Assembly (NCBI GenBank): GCA_020436935.1
Contig: JAGQWX010000009.1
Coordinates: forward strand, 47,746-111,745
DNA length: 64,000 nt
Direction: 5' to 3'
DNA from: Saprospiraceae bacterium
Lineage (GTDB): Bacteria > Bacteroidota > Bacteroidia > Chitinophagales > Saprospiraceae
Part shown: piece after piece, positions 8,276 through 16,619 of the stretch
Layout of the letters: every line of letters begins with the position of its first letter
Position numbering within the stretch: the stretch's first letter is position 1
The notes under the pieces: model-generated
Database searches by the model: none
What the model saw: the letters and a program-made list of their open reading frames with translations, nothing else
What the model was told of the DNA's origin: nothing
Program-made: the position numbers and the translations under genes

Positions 8276-9235
8276 ATGACAGCACCATCCATATTCAATT
8301 TTATAGTACAGAAAGAAGACCATAAGATCAGAGTTGAGCGCAGTTTTGCTGCACCTTTAGATCTGGTCTGGGCAGCGTTTACAGATGCAGAAATTCTTGC
8401 CATGTGGTGGGCTCCCAAACCTTATCAGTGTGTTTCTCACGCACAGGAATTCAAAGAAGGGGGCATTTGGCATTATTATATGAAAGGACCTGAGGGGGAT
8501 GTACATTGGTGTCTTTTTGAATATCAGAGCATCACACCGCAAACAGGATTTAAAGGGCAGGATGCTTTTTGTGATGAAAATGCGGTAAAAAACGACACTA
8601 AACCTACTGCCTACTGGAATTACCAATTTGTGGACAATGGAGAGGAAACCATTGTCAACATAGACATAAGCTTCGACGACTTGAAGTCACTTGAATCCAT
8701 CATTGAGATGGGCTTTAAGGAAGGATTTACCATGGGCTTAGGAAATCTGGACGAGTACATTTCAGCTCAGTTTTATCTCAGGAAAATCAAGAAGTCTGAC
8801 CAAAAGAAGAGGGTAAGCACCTACTTGAATTTTCCCGGAAATACGGAGGAAGCCTTTTACTTCTACAAAAAAGTATTTCGTTCAGAATTTGTTGGAGGCA
8901 TCCAGCGTTTTGGTGACCTTCCTGGAGGAGATAAAGGCAATGGCATGCCTGACACAGTGAAAAATCTCATCCTCCATGTAGAACTTCCTGTTCTGGACAC
9001 CTACCTCCTTATGGCTTCTGATGCGCCGAAAGAAATGGGTTTTGAGGTAAAGGTGGGCAACAATATGTACATCAATCTCGAGACAGACAGCCGAGAAGAA
9101 ACTGAACGAATTTTCAATGAATTGTCGGAAGGAGGCACCATAACCCAGGCACTTGCAGACATGTTTTGGGGCGCATACTTCGGTAGCTTGACCGATAAAT
9201 ATGGCATCAACTGGATGGTTGGATATACAGCGTGA
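8276..9235 (+). CDS. SRPBCC (AHSA1-like) and VOC/PhnB-like fusion protein
   Basis: This is a 319-residue protein with two domains that are usually separate. Residues about 10-165 form an AHSA1-type SRPBCC domain (VERSFAAPLDLVWAAFTDAE, then MWWAPKPYQC, ending EGFTMGLGNLDEYI). Residues about 178-317 form a PhnB-like vicinal-oxygen-chelate domain (STYLNFPGNTEEAFYFYKKV, ending ADMFWGAYFGSLTDKYGINW). Both are small-molecule binding folds. It sits 35 nt behind the ArsR-type gene, the usual partner of free-standing SRPBCC proteins, so the VOC part seems to have been captured into an existing repressor-SRPBCC pair. The ligand or reaction is unknown. Confidence 0.85.
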   Translation: MTAPSIFNFIVQKEDHKIRVERSFAAPLDLVWAAFTDAEILAMWWAPKPYQCVSHAQEFKEGGIWHYYMKGPEGDVHWCLFEYQSITPQTGFKGQDAFCDENAVKNDTKPTAYWNYQFVDNGEETIVNIDISFDDLKSLESIIEMGFKEGFTMGLGNLDEYISAQFYLRKIKKSDQKKRVSTYLNFPGNTEEAFYFYKKVFRSEFVGGIQRFGDLPGGDKGNGMPDTVKNLILHVELPVLDTYLLMASDAPKEMGFEVKVGNNMYINLETDSREETERIFNELSEGGTITQALADMFWGAYFGSLTDKYGINWMVGYTA

Positions 9236-9253
9236 GAGGGCGGGTGGTCATTT

Positions 9254-10867
9254 TTATGACATACTCATTTCAAGCGGGTTGATTTTTTCCAGCGCTGAAG
9301 TTTCAGTTTGAATAACCAGATGTTTTTCCGCATTCTTCTTTAAAAACTGGGCAAGGGCTTCATTGAGTGCAGCACTTCTGGAATCGAAGTGATCAACAAA
9401 AATGATTTCTTTGCCGGTAGCAAGACCTCTTACAACTTTGAGTAAGTCTGATTGAGCCTCGCTTAGTTTTTTGCCATCTTCTCCTATATTCGAATGGATG
9501 CTCAAAGGCTGAATGTCGTACGTATATTTTTGGAACCAATGGAGGATCCTTTCTGCACGGGCAATTTGCTCGGTTTTTTGACTGTAGGTCACCGCTTCAG
9601 CTACAGTATTTCCATAAAGTGGAACAGAGCCAGATATAACTGAGACTTTCTTTTTCCATAAAAATGAGTTCTGACCTTCTACAAGCTTGCCATTGATGTG
9701 CATTGGGAATAAGTCTTTTTCATTTAATTTTAAAAAACAATGAAAAAATTTGCTGCATGCACTGCTGTTTTCAAATCGTAAAATATTGACTTTTCCTGCT
9801 TTAAATTCAAGATCTTCATCGTCATACTTCAATTTAATTTGTTTGAGCGGCACTGTAATTTCTTCATATATATGGTCGGATTCCAGGTCTTCCTCAAATA
9901 CCCTGACTATTTTTTTGAAAGAAATATTGCCAAGTTTGTGGATGGTCTGAACTGCCATCAATCGCTTAAAAAGGGGCAAAAGATTGAGATACATAAAGAT
10001 AAAGCCCAAAATTTCGGCCCTGGAATTTACACTGTCTCTGGAAAGATGGATGACCACTGCGAGTAAAGTGACATACTGCATCAATGAAATCAATGCCTGG
10101 ATAAAAGCCTTGTATTGAGCTTCATTTAGGCTCCTGTCTTTTACTTTGACAGCTTTTTTCTCAAAGGAGGCCATTTCCCTTGTATTTCTATTGAATACTT
10201 TTATGGTATAGATATGGGACAAAACCCTATTTGTAAAAGCAAGAAGTCCAGACTTTGCAGCTCTTTTTTTCGTGCTTATTGCCTCAAGTTTTTGATTGAC
10301 CCAAAATAAAAAGGAAAAGAGCAAAAGAGAAGTGCTGATGACAATAACTCCGGCAATGAGATTGAACTGAAGAATCCAGGTAAATGCAATGGCCAGCAAT
10401 ACCACATCTATAAAAAGGTCAATGACACCTTTGCTGAGGAAAGTGCCCGTTGAAGTCAGATCTCCTGAATACCTCAACAAATACCTACCGTGGCCTTTTT
10501 GGACAAAAACCTCATATCTGGTTTTCAATTGGGCAGCAAAAACCAGTTTTTTTATAAAAAGTGCAAAATTTTCTTCCAGAGCTTTCAAGCGATAAGAATA
10601 AAAATATTGGCTGAGAAATAATAGGAGGATCAGAACAACAAAGAATGTAGTTACAGTCAGATCACTCGTTGTCCCGACCCCCCAAACAGTATCCAAAGAA
10701 GTATTTCCATCACCCTTTTTAATGTAGATGGCTATAAGTTTACCAAGGCTTATGGGAAGGATGAGCATCAAAATGTTTTTGATCATGCCCAGCCCGATCA
10801 AACCTGCAACTTCAAATTTTCGACTCAGCAGGTAGTTTTTAAGGAGTATGTTTCTGGATATTTTCAA
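9254..10867 (-). CDS. ABC exporter-like protein with degenerate nucleotide-binding domain
   Basis: This is a 537-residue protein with an ABC exporter transmembrane domain (about six helices within residues 18-310) and an ABC-ATPase-like C-terminus (about 345-530). Every catalytic motif of the ATPase is lost: the P-loop position reads FENSSACSKF (365-374), the Q-loop has no glutamine (VISGSVPLYGNTV), the signature is LSEAQ (468-472), Walker B is IIFVDHFD with no catalytic glutamate, and the H-loop reads QTETS. The fold outline (GEDGKKLSEAQ, then RGLATGKEII) is still clear and the frame is open, so it is a pseudo-ATPase under selection, not debris. It starts with TTG inside a 4-nt overlap with the upstream P-loop NTPase gene. 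Confidence 0.8.
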   Translation of the reverse strand: MKISRNILLKNYLLSRKFEVAGLIGLGMIKNILMLILPISLGKLIAIYIKKGDGNTSLDTVWGVGTTSDLTVTTFFVVLILLLFLSQYFYSYRLKALEENFALFIKKLVFAAQLKTRYEVFVQKGHGRYLLRYSGDLTSTGTFLSKGVIDLFIDVVLLAIAFTWILQFNLIAGVIVISTSLLLFSFLFWVNQKLEAISTKKRAAKSGLLAFTNRVLSHIYTIKVFNRNTREMASFEKKAVKVKDRSLNEAQYKAFIQALISLMQYVTLLAVVIHLSRDSVNSRAEILGFIFMYLNLLPLFKRLMAVQTIHKLGNISFKKIVRVFEEDLESDHIYEEITVPLKQIKLKYDDEDLEFKAGKVNILRFENSSACSKFFHCFLKLNEKDLFPMHINGKLVEGQNSFLWKKKVSVISGSVPLYGNTVAEAVTYSQKTEQIARAERILHWFQKYTYDIQPLSIHSNIGEDGKKLSEAQSDLLKVVRGLATGKEIIFVDHFDSRSAALNEALAQFLKKNAEKHLVIQTETSALEKINPLEMSMS

Positions 10868-11886
10868 CTTACCATGGCCAATTTAGAGTGAGCAAATAAT
10901 TCGGTTTTCTCCAGTTCGTCAAGTGTGAGGACAGGAACTTCCGTGCGTGAACTTACTTCTTTGATCAACAGGGGAGCCATGGTGAACACACCACAGATGG
11001 CTTTAGGTTTGAGGTCGATGCTGCTCAGTTTATCTATGGCATATAATACCGATAAGCTGTCAAGACCAGAAAAAACAACATCATCAATTTGCGATGAAAA
11101 TAACTTATGGTTCAGCAACATTTCTGTTTCGCGTTGGAGGATGCCGTCAGCGATTTCGATGACAACAAAGTCTGGTTTTTGACGGGCCACATCATCGATT
11201 AAAAATTGATAGAGGTTGAGCAATTCGTGGATTTCCAACAGGTGTGTAGATGGATATCCTGCCATTCCAAAATCGATGGCATAGTCAGCACCACAATCGT
11301 TTACATAGTGTCTGTCTCTGGTGTAATAAGTACCTGTAAGTTTGATGAAGGCTACCCGATACCCCTTTTTCTGAAGGCTCCTGCACAGATATGCTGCTGT
11401 TGTAGTTTTTCCGGAGTCCATGGAGCAACCCAGCGATAATATGGTTTGAAAGTTTGTATTTTTTGTTCCCCTGAATAAGACCTGAGCTTTATTGTTATAA
11501 ATGGAATTGACCACTTTACCCCTGATATCCACAGCATACCCTACCAGCTTTACCACTGTTGGCCCTGCGTCTTGCAATTTGACGTGCATGCTGGCCAATT
11601 TACCTACCACTCCGCCTTTTCCAAGGATTTCGAGTTCGAGCTCAGGGCTTTCCGGGACATAACCTTCAAATTGTTCTGTGGCGTACCTGCTTCCAAATAC
11701 TCCAAGGAACTGATCTCCTTCAAACAAGTAAGAATTATTGCCTGTCGTATTTTGAATAGAATCGTGTTTGCCTATGCTTTGCACCTGAAACAAAGCTACG
11801 TCGCCTGCTTTGGGTGAATAAAAATGAATCATATGCTCATCAATAGCTGCATAAGTGATTCCTCTTGTAGTTATACCTGCTTTCAT
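10864..11886 (-). CDS. P-loop NTPase of unassigned family (DUF1611-like outline)
   Basis: This is a 340-residue soluble protein. The first 140 residues form a beta-rich domain; then a SIMIBI-type P-loop follows, GCSMDSGKT (about 153-161), with a Walker B-like strand DFVVIEIADG (about 239-248). The layout recalls DUF1611 and MobB/BioD-type NTPases, but no family is claimed. It overlaps the pseudo-ABC gene by 4 nt and starts 14 nt after the outer-membrane barrel gene, so the three products are very likely used together. One idea is that this intact NTPase supplies the nucleotide hydrolysis the ABC partner lacks; this is inference only. Confidence 0.72.
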   Translation of the reverse strand: MKAGITTRGITYAAIDEHMIHFYSPKAGDVALFQVQSIGKHDSIQNTTGNNSYLFEGDQFLGVFGSRYATEQFEGYVPESPELELEILGKGGVVGKLASMHVKLQDAGPTVVKLVGYAVDIRGKVVNSIYNNKAQVLFRGTKNTNFQTILSLGCSMDSGKTTTAAYLCRSLQKKGYRVAFIKLTGTYYTRDRHYVNDCGADYAIDFGMAGYPSTHLLEIHELLNLYQFLIDDVARQKPDFVVIEIADGILQRETEMLLNHKLFSSQIDDVVFSGLDSLSVLYAIDKLSSIDLKPKAICGVFTMAPLLIKEVSSRTEVPVLTLDELEKTELFAHSKLAMVS

Positions 11887-11900
11887 GATTTGATTTTTTT

Positions 11901-12668
11901 TTAATTGATTGAAAATGATAGAGATGTAAATATTCCGTTGTAATTGTTGAAAGGAGCTATCGTTTTGGTTCCCCTCCTGTTGGGTACATTCAGTTGACTG
12001 TATGGAAAAAGATTAGAATTAAATTCGCGATTTAAAAAGTAGGCTATGTTGAGGTGTACCTGTTTGAAAGGTCTGGTTTTGATGCCCAGATAGACGCGAT
12101 ATCTATGGAAGTCATTCGGTGATTTTGTGATCACTAAATCTCCCTCAGGGTTGTAATAATTGATGCCCTTTCCTCCATGATAGTAGTACAATCTTGCTTC
12201 TGTAAATGGTCTTATACGTAAGGCTGTGAAGTTGGTTTTCAATACAAATTCAGAGGAAAATATGACCCTGTTTTTGTACTTTCTGAAGGATGGAAAATTT
12301 GATTCCAGGGCAACACCGTTTTTTAAACCGTATGTTTTTGAGTTAATTGAATTTTCATAACCCAATTGTATGGAATGGAACAGTTCCGAAAACCTTCCGC
12401 CATCCATCATCTGGATTCGGTCAGCTGCCAGACTTATTTCATTTCTTTTATTGATTTGATACTGGCCGGAAAGACCGTAACTCAAATACTGTAGGGATCG
12501 GTCAGCAATGGTCATGGACTGCAATCCAATCCTGATCTTTTTATTGAGGTCATAACCCACAGAAAAATTGCTCATCAATTTGTCACCCGCTGCAAGATCC
12601 TGAGCAATGGTGTCGATGGAAATGGACAAAAGAAGGACTATAAAACACACGATTTTATGTTTCATCAC
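11901..12668 (-). CDS. DUF2490-like outer-membrane beta-barrel protein
   Basis: This is a 255-residue exported protein. The signal peptide spans about residues 1-22 (ends DTIAQ), and the rest is a series of alternating amphipathic strands such as KIRIGLQSMTIADR and YRVYLGIKTRPF, ending in an aromatic strand with a final hydrophobic residue pattern (SLSFSIN) typical of outer-membrane barrels. The outline fits DUF2490, a small barrel family common in Bacteroidota with no defined cargo. It lies 30 nt after the T9SS cargo gene and 14 nt before the P-loop NTPase gene. An alternative start one codon in (12665) is equally possible. Confidence 0.72.
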   Translation of the reverse strand: MMKHKIVCFIVLLLSISIDTIAQDLAAGDKLMSNFSVGYDLNKKIRIGLQSMTIADRSLQYLSYGLSGQYQINKRNEISLAADRIQMMDGGRFSELFHSIQLGYENSINSKTYGLKNGVALESNFPSFRKYKNRVIFSSEFVLKTNFTALRIRPFTEARLYYYHGGKGINYYNPEGDLVITKSPNDFHRYRVYLGIKTRPFKQVHLNIAYFLNREFNSNLFPYSQLNVPNRRGTKTIAPFNNYNGIFTSLSFSIN

Positions 12669-12698
12669 AAATGAAGTTTGATGGTTTTTTAGGACAAC

Positions 12699-13985
12699 TT
12701 ATCGTTGAATGATAAAGGGAATGGATGGGCTATTATCAGCGCCAACTAAGGAGATAAAATAGGTGCCCGACGGCAGATTGCGCACATCGACTCTTCCACC
12801 CGTGCCTGTTTGTTTTGATATCATTGCACCATTCAGGTCTCTCAGAAGAATGGTGCCCGCACCAGGGTTTGGAAAAATATTGATCTCATCGGTGGCAGGA
12901 TTCGGAAAGAGAATCAATTTTTGCATCGGTATATAATGGAGCCATGGCGAGAAACTTCTTTCCCTATTTTCATCGACTTCAACAACTCTGAGCAAGGTTT
13001 CTTTGATATAGGATGGGATTGGAAATACATATTCATTTCCACCTCTTCCATTACCTGGACTTACTGTGCCCACATATGCCGGAACTTCATTGCCATCACG
13101 CATTTCAATTTCAAAATGATGGACATTTGATTCCTGAAGGGTCTCCCATCGCAGGTAGTTTTGGCCATCACCATATTGTATTTGAACCTTGCCCCAACTG
13201 ACCGCAAGTGCATTGTTTGCAGAGACAAAACTTTGTCTTTGGAAGGCATTATTCCAGCTTACACCCACCAGATCCTGATCCGTTTCAACATCGCCCTCAG
13301 TATACAAAGTCCTGGCATCCTCGAGCCATGCTCCACCATTATAAGCATAATGGGTTCTTTGCATTACTATTCCATTGTTGTACTGATAGGAGTACTTGCT
13401 ATCGGGTACATAGGAGGCGGTTGCTGCGTTCCAATCGTAAACCGTGTTGGTCAACCTGAGATTGCCGGCATCATAGGTATAGTCGTATTTGATGTCATTT
13501 TCAAAACTTCCTGTCGTGCTATTGTATCTGAACTTCAACCTTTCAATGAGGTTGCCATTGGCATCGTAGAGGTAGGTGTATTTTACTCCGTTAACCCAGC
13601 CGTTTGCTGTCAAGTCTTTTCTTATGGAGCTTGTTCTTTGGTTGAGAGCATTGTAGGTGTTTTCATAATCGTACTTATCTGTCCAGGTATTCTGTACTCC
13701 GTCCCAATCTTGTCTGAATCTTTTGACCAGGTTTTTACTGGTATCATAAGTGTATTGGTATTTTTTATCGTTGGTCCAGATGTTTCCGACCAGACTGTAG
13801 TACGTGTTTTCTTTTGGGAGTTGGCCTTCCATGGTATAGATGTCTCTTCCGTTTAAGACCCATGAAGCATTTGCCGCAGACCATTGAAAGACGTGGATGC
13901 TGTCTGCAAAAGTTTCTTCATCTTGCGCAAGCATACCATTTGCGAACAGAAAAGATGTCAAAAAAACCAGAATAAATTTTTCCAT
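12699..13985 (-). CDS. Secreted T9SS cargo protein with YD-like repeats
   Basis: This is a 428-residue exported protein. A signal peptide (about 1-20, ending GMLAQ) is followed by six or so tyrosine-rich repeats of about 35 residues (KYQYTYDTSKNLVKRFRQDW, then KYTYLYDANGNLIERLKF and similar), which resemble DUF3836/RHS-like YD repeats. A short beta domain (about 270-350) follows and a type A T9SS sorting domain closes the protein: LILFPNPATDEINIF, then LRDLNGAMISKQ and NLPSGTYFISLVG. It should be carried across the outer membrane by T9SS. It is first in a co-directional run with the barrel, NTPase and pseudo-ABC genes and may be their substrate or simply a neighbour. Confidence 0.82.
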   Translation of the reverse strand: MEKFILVFLTSFLFANGMLAQDEETFADSIHVFQWSAANASWVLNGRDIYTMEGQLPKENTYYSLVGNIWTNDKKYQYTYDTSKNLVKRFRQDWDGVQNTWTDKYDYENTYNALNQRTSSIRKDLTANGWVNGVKYTYLYDANGNLIERLKFRYNSTTGSFENDIKYDYTYDAGNLRLTNTVYDWNAATASYVPDSKYSYQYNNGIVMQRTHYAYNGGAWLEDARTLYTEGDVETDQDLVGVSWNNAFQRQSFVSANNALAVSWGKVQIQYGDGQNYLRWETLQESNVHHFEIEMRDGNEVPAYVGTVSPGNGRGGNEYVFPIPSYIKETLLRVVEVDENRERSFSPWLHYIPMQKLILFPNPATDEINIFPNPGAGTILLRDLNGAMISKQTGTGGRVDVRNLPSGTYFISLVGADNSPSIPFIIQR

Positions 13986-13990
13986 TTTGA

Positions 13991-14012
13991 TTGCTTATAT
14001 GACAATAAGCAA
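13991..14012. promoter_or_regulatory. Perfect inverted repeat upstream of the T9SS cargo gene
   Basis: TTGCTTAT (13991-13998) and ATAAGCAA (14005-14012) are perfect 8-bp arms around a 6-nt centre, ending only 6 nt from the start codon of the minus-strand cargo gene. It could be an operator for the four-gene run or a leader hairpin that affects translation. No regulator is visible beside it. Confidence 0.4.
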
Positions 14013-14097
14013 GGGCCAATCAAAGTGTGACAAAAATTTTTTGATTTTTTTCTGGACTAAGCCTTATTTGATATAACAAATTGTAAGTATTCATTAA

Positions 14098-14289
14098 TTT
14101 TCCTTAAACAGATATCAAGAATATGTATCCTATTTGATCAAGTTTAAAAAGTCAAATAAGGAAATGCATGAAGGCGAAATCATAATCGGACTAGTCAAGG
14201 ACCCGCGTCTAATTGATTACTGGGATAGTGTTGCTCCTATATGGTTTAGTCAAGATGAAGAAAATAATTTAAGTATTACTCTGGGATAA
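14098..14289 (+). pseudogene. Short open frame, possible gene remnant or small protein
   Basis: The 14.0-14.4 kb gap contains a plus-strand frame open from 14098 to a TAA at 14287-14289. The only ATG is at 14164 and would give 41 residues beginning MHEGEIIIGLVKDPRLIDYW. The 22 codons before that ATG also read like protein (RYQEYVSYLIKFKKSNK), which suggests the 3' end of a lost gene. It lies beside the defence module, where gene debris is common. No family is recognised. The rest of the gap is AT-rich and shows nothing else. Confidence 0.25.
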
Positions 14290-14402
14290 AAACTCAGTTT
14301 CGGGAGTCAAAGTATGAATTAACTAAAACTTTCTTATTGCAATTCATTTTTCAATATGAACTTTTGACCCTGTAAAAGAGATTAACTTCTGTCAATTAAG
14401 AA

Positions 14403-14645
14403 CTATATTGGAATATTTTCATCACTAAAATTCTCAGGAGTATCTTCTTCCGGAACTAGATACTCAAAGTCACCGTTTTGATAAAAATCCAATTGGGTTG
14501 CATTTTTCAAATAAAATTCATCTGCAGGCATCCCATCTATTAAATATATTCTTTTCAACTTCATTTTATCACCCACGAAATAAGCCTTCTTTATAAATTC
14601 TCTCCCATGCTTATCTTTATAAACTTTACTTTTTTTTGATGTCAT
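14403..14645 (-). CDS. Small hypothetical protein beside the Septu-like pair
   Basis: This frame encodes 80 residues, lysine-rich at the N-terminus (MTSKKSKVYKDKHGREF) and acidic at the C-terminus (VPEEDTPENFSDENIPI). There is no signal peptide or membrane helix. It is read in the same direction as the ptuA/ptuB-like pair and begins 44 nt after the nuclease stop, so it may be a third gene of that operon. Base composition is as AT-rich as the two defence genes. Function is unknown; it could be an accessory or antitoxin-like component, but nothing in the sequence proves this. Confidence 0.55.
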   Translation of the reverse strand: MTSKKSKVYKDKHGREFIKKAYFVGDKMKLKRIYLIDGMPADEFYLKNATQLDFYQNGDFEYLVPEEDTPENFSDENIPI

Positions 14646-14689
14646 ATTGGATGTATTTAATACTTCTTGACTTTAAATATTAAAAACGA

Positions 14690-15364
14690 TTATTCATCAA
14701 AAGTTGGAAGGAGTTCCATAAATTCAGTTCCAGAATACCGGGCCTTTATAAACCAAATTTTGAAAGCTGTAAATGGAGATTCAACGCTAAGGTTATCTTT
14801 TATATCAAGTTTGAGGCGATTTTTCTTTTCCTCTGAAAAGCTATTGAACTCATATTCATGAATTAAATCCATAAGTTTTTTTAACTCCTTAATGGCTTCA
14901 TCTGTCAGAGCCTTTGCATCAAATGCCAGCGACTCACTATTATAATTGAAAATCTGATTTAGAAGATTTACAGTATCTTGAATTGCCTTAGAAGCTCCAT
15001 CAGAAATTACTGGTTCAATTCGAACTTTTTCTCTTGGCATACCACCACAATAGAAAGCTATTTCATCTGTAATAATGGTGTCAAAATTGGTACAATCCAA
15101 AAGTTCAAAACCTTCGATTTTGTCGGCAACATAGTTTTTGATACTGTTGCAGTGATCGCAGGCAAGTAGTAAATTTTGCCATTCATATTTTCCACCTTTT
15201 TGGGATTTAGGTTTGAAATGTTCAATGTGTGTAGTTATACTTTCTTTCGATTCACACAAATAACATTTATAATGTTGCATTTTAATCAATGCTTCTTTCA
15301 CTCCATCAAAAGAATTTTTAGAAAGGGCATCAGGAATTTGTGGGTCTCTTATAATATTAATCAT
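14690..15364 (-). CDS. ptuB: PtuB-like HNH endonuclease of a Septu-type defence module
   Basis: This is a 224-residue HNH nuclease. Zinc-knuckle cysteine pairs are at C34/C37 (CYLCE) and C69/C72 (CDHCN), and the catalytic bba-metal core reads HIEHFKPK (46-53) followed by WQNLLLACDHCNS (62-74). This is the arrangement seen in PtuB of Septu and in the nuclease of retron-associated PtuAB pairs. The start at 15364 overlaps the ATPase stop by 8 nt, which indicates coupled translation; a longer frame from 15433 would sit deep in the ATPase gene and is rejected. Its role in phage defence is inferred from the family and the pairing. Confidence 0.82.
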   Translation of the reverse strand: MINIIRDPQIPDALSKNSFDGVKEALIKMQHYKCYLCESKESITTHIEHFKPKSQKGGKYEWQNLLLACDHCNSIKNYVADKIEGFELLDCTNFDTIITDEIAFYCGGMPREKVRIEPVISDGASKAIQDTVNLLNQIFNYNSESLAFDAKALTDEAIKELKKLMDLIHEYEFNSFSEEKKNRLKLDIKDNLSVESPFTAFKIWFIKARYSGTEFMELLPTFDE

Positions 15365-16478
15365 CAGCAAGTAAGGCCTTAATTTTATCCCGGTATTTGA
15401 TATCCATATCTTTGATCCAATAACTGACCTCAATATCTGGGACTTCTAAAAATTGTTTCCTCATACTGAGTATTTCCTCTTTATGAACACCATTCTTCGA
15501 TTTTATCATTTCCTCATAAGTTATCATGTCTTTTTTCATTGCTTCACTAAACTTATCGATTTCATAAAATGTCTCAAGAATCGTTTCTGATGAATAATGA
15601 GAAAAATCTTCAAACCTTTTTTTGGTCTCCAGATCAAAAATTACAGCATCTTTTAAAGACTGTAATATGAACGGAGAATGAGTAGAAACAATAAATTGAA
15701 TGTTGGGAAAAAAGTCTGTAAGAAATGGCAAAATCTTTTTTTGCAAAGAAACATGTAAGTGTGCTTCTATTTCATCAATTATTACAATCCCAGGTTCATT
15801 ATAATCGAAACTGGAACCTTCAGTTTGCATCTTTTGCATAATTGCAAAAAAAACATATAAGATGGAACTATGACCGCTTGCTAGCGTGTTGAAATCAAAC
15901 TCTTCTCTCACTTTTGAACTAAGCGTAAAACTAACTTTGTCTTCTATTCTTTTTGTAGCCAAGCGAAGAGAATCATCTTCTAAAAGGTATTTTAAAGATA
16001 TCTCTAAACGCCCAAACCAATCAGAAATTTTTTTGACTTCCTTTTCATGCCCGGTTTCAAAAGATAAAAAGGCTTGCTCAGTCCTCTTTTTAGCTAGGAA
16101 TTTTTCAAAATCCTTTAAATTGGAGCTAATTTGATCAATTACTCCTTTTGATTTTTCAACTTTTAATTCTCTGTAGGCTGAGAAAGAGAAATTATTAAAT
16201 CGATTGCTGTTGATTAGATGTATAATATTATTACCAGATCCTTCATTTATTGGAAATGTCGCTGCAGTATTGTCGTTGAAAAATATGATTTCATCGTTGT
16301 TCTTTTTAACTGAATGTACACCAGTGAAAGGAAGTGAGGTTAATAGAGAAGTTTTTCCTGACCCATTTTTTCCAGTTAAGAGCAAATGCCTTTTTCGATC
16401 TTCGGATAATAAAATATCAAAGTCCTGAAGATGTCTTACCTTCTTTATCTTTAAATTTGATATAAATATGTTGTCCAT
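15357..16478 (-). CDS. ptuA: PtuA-like AAA/ABC-type ATPase of a Septu-type defence module
   Basis: This is a 373-residue cytoplasmic ATPase of the RecF/SMC-like ABC class. Walker A is GKNGSGKT (36-43), a signature-like motif is LASGHSS (199-205), Walker B is IVIIDE followed by IEAHLHVSLQ (231-246) and the H-loop is STHSPFIL (265-272), so all catalytic elements are intact. A short coiled segment lies between. Paired with an HNH nuclease read from an 8-nt overlap, it matches the ATPase-nuclease organisation of Septu. No reverse transcriptase or retron RNA is visible next to it, so this is the stand-alone form. The region is AT-rich against its flanks, which fits horizontal acquisition. Confidence 0.82.
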   Translation of the reverse strand: MDNIFISNLKIKKVRHLQDFDILLSEDRKRHLLLTGKNGSGKTSLLTSLPFTGVHSVKKNNDEIIFFNDNTAATFPINEGSGNNIIHLINSNRFNNFSFSAYRELKVEKSKGVIDQISSNLKDFEKFLAKKRTEQAFLSFETGHEKEVKKISDWFGRLEISLKYLLEDDSLRLATKRIEDKVSFTLSSKVREEFDFNTLASGHSSILYVFFAIMQKMQTEGSSFDYNEPGIVIIDEIEAHLHVSLQKKILPFLTDFFPNIQFIVSTHSPFILQSLKDAVIFDLETKKRFEDFSHYSSETILETFYEIDKFSEAMKKDMITYEEMIKSKNGVHKEEILSMRKQFLEVPDIEVSYWIKDMDIKYRDKIKALLADD

Positions 16479-16619
16479 ACCACGAAGATACGGTCAATCC
16501 TTTAAAAATGGAATAAACTATTTCAACTCTCGGAAAAGAATATTACCAAACCAATAAATAAATTTCCTTAATGCCGAGGGATTACTTATTTCAAGTAATT
16601 TAAATATTCACAACTTTCC

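Noticed and set aside
13161..13856. Long plus-strand frame of 231 codons opposite the T9SS cargo gene
   Set aside because: It is the shadow of the repeated cargo gene; the minus strand has a signal peptide, repeats and a sorting domain.
14690..16478. Retron with PtuAB effector
   Set aside because: No reverse transcriptase frame or msr/msd-like RNA is visible on either side of the ATPase and nuclease genes.
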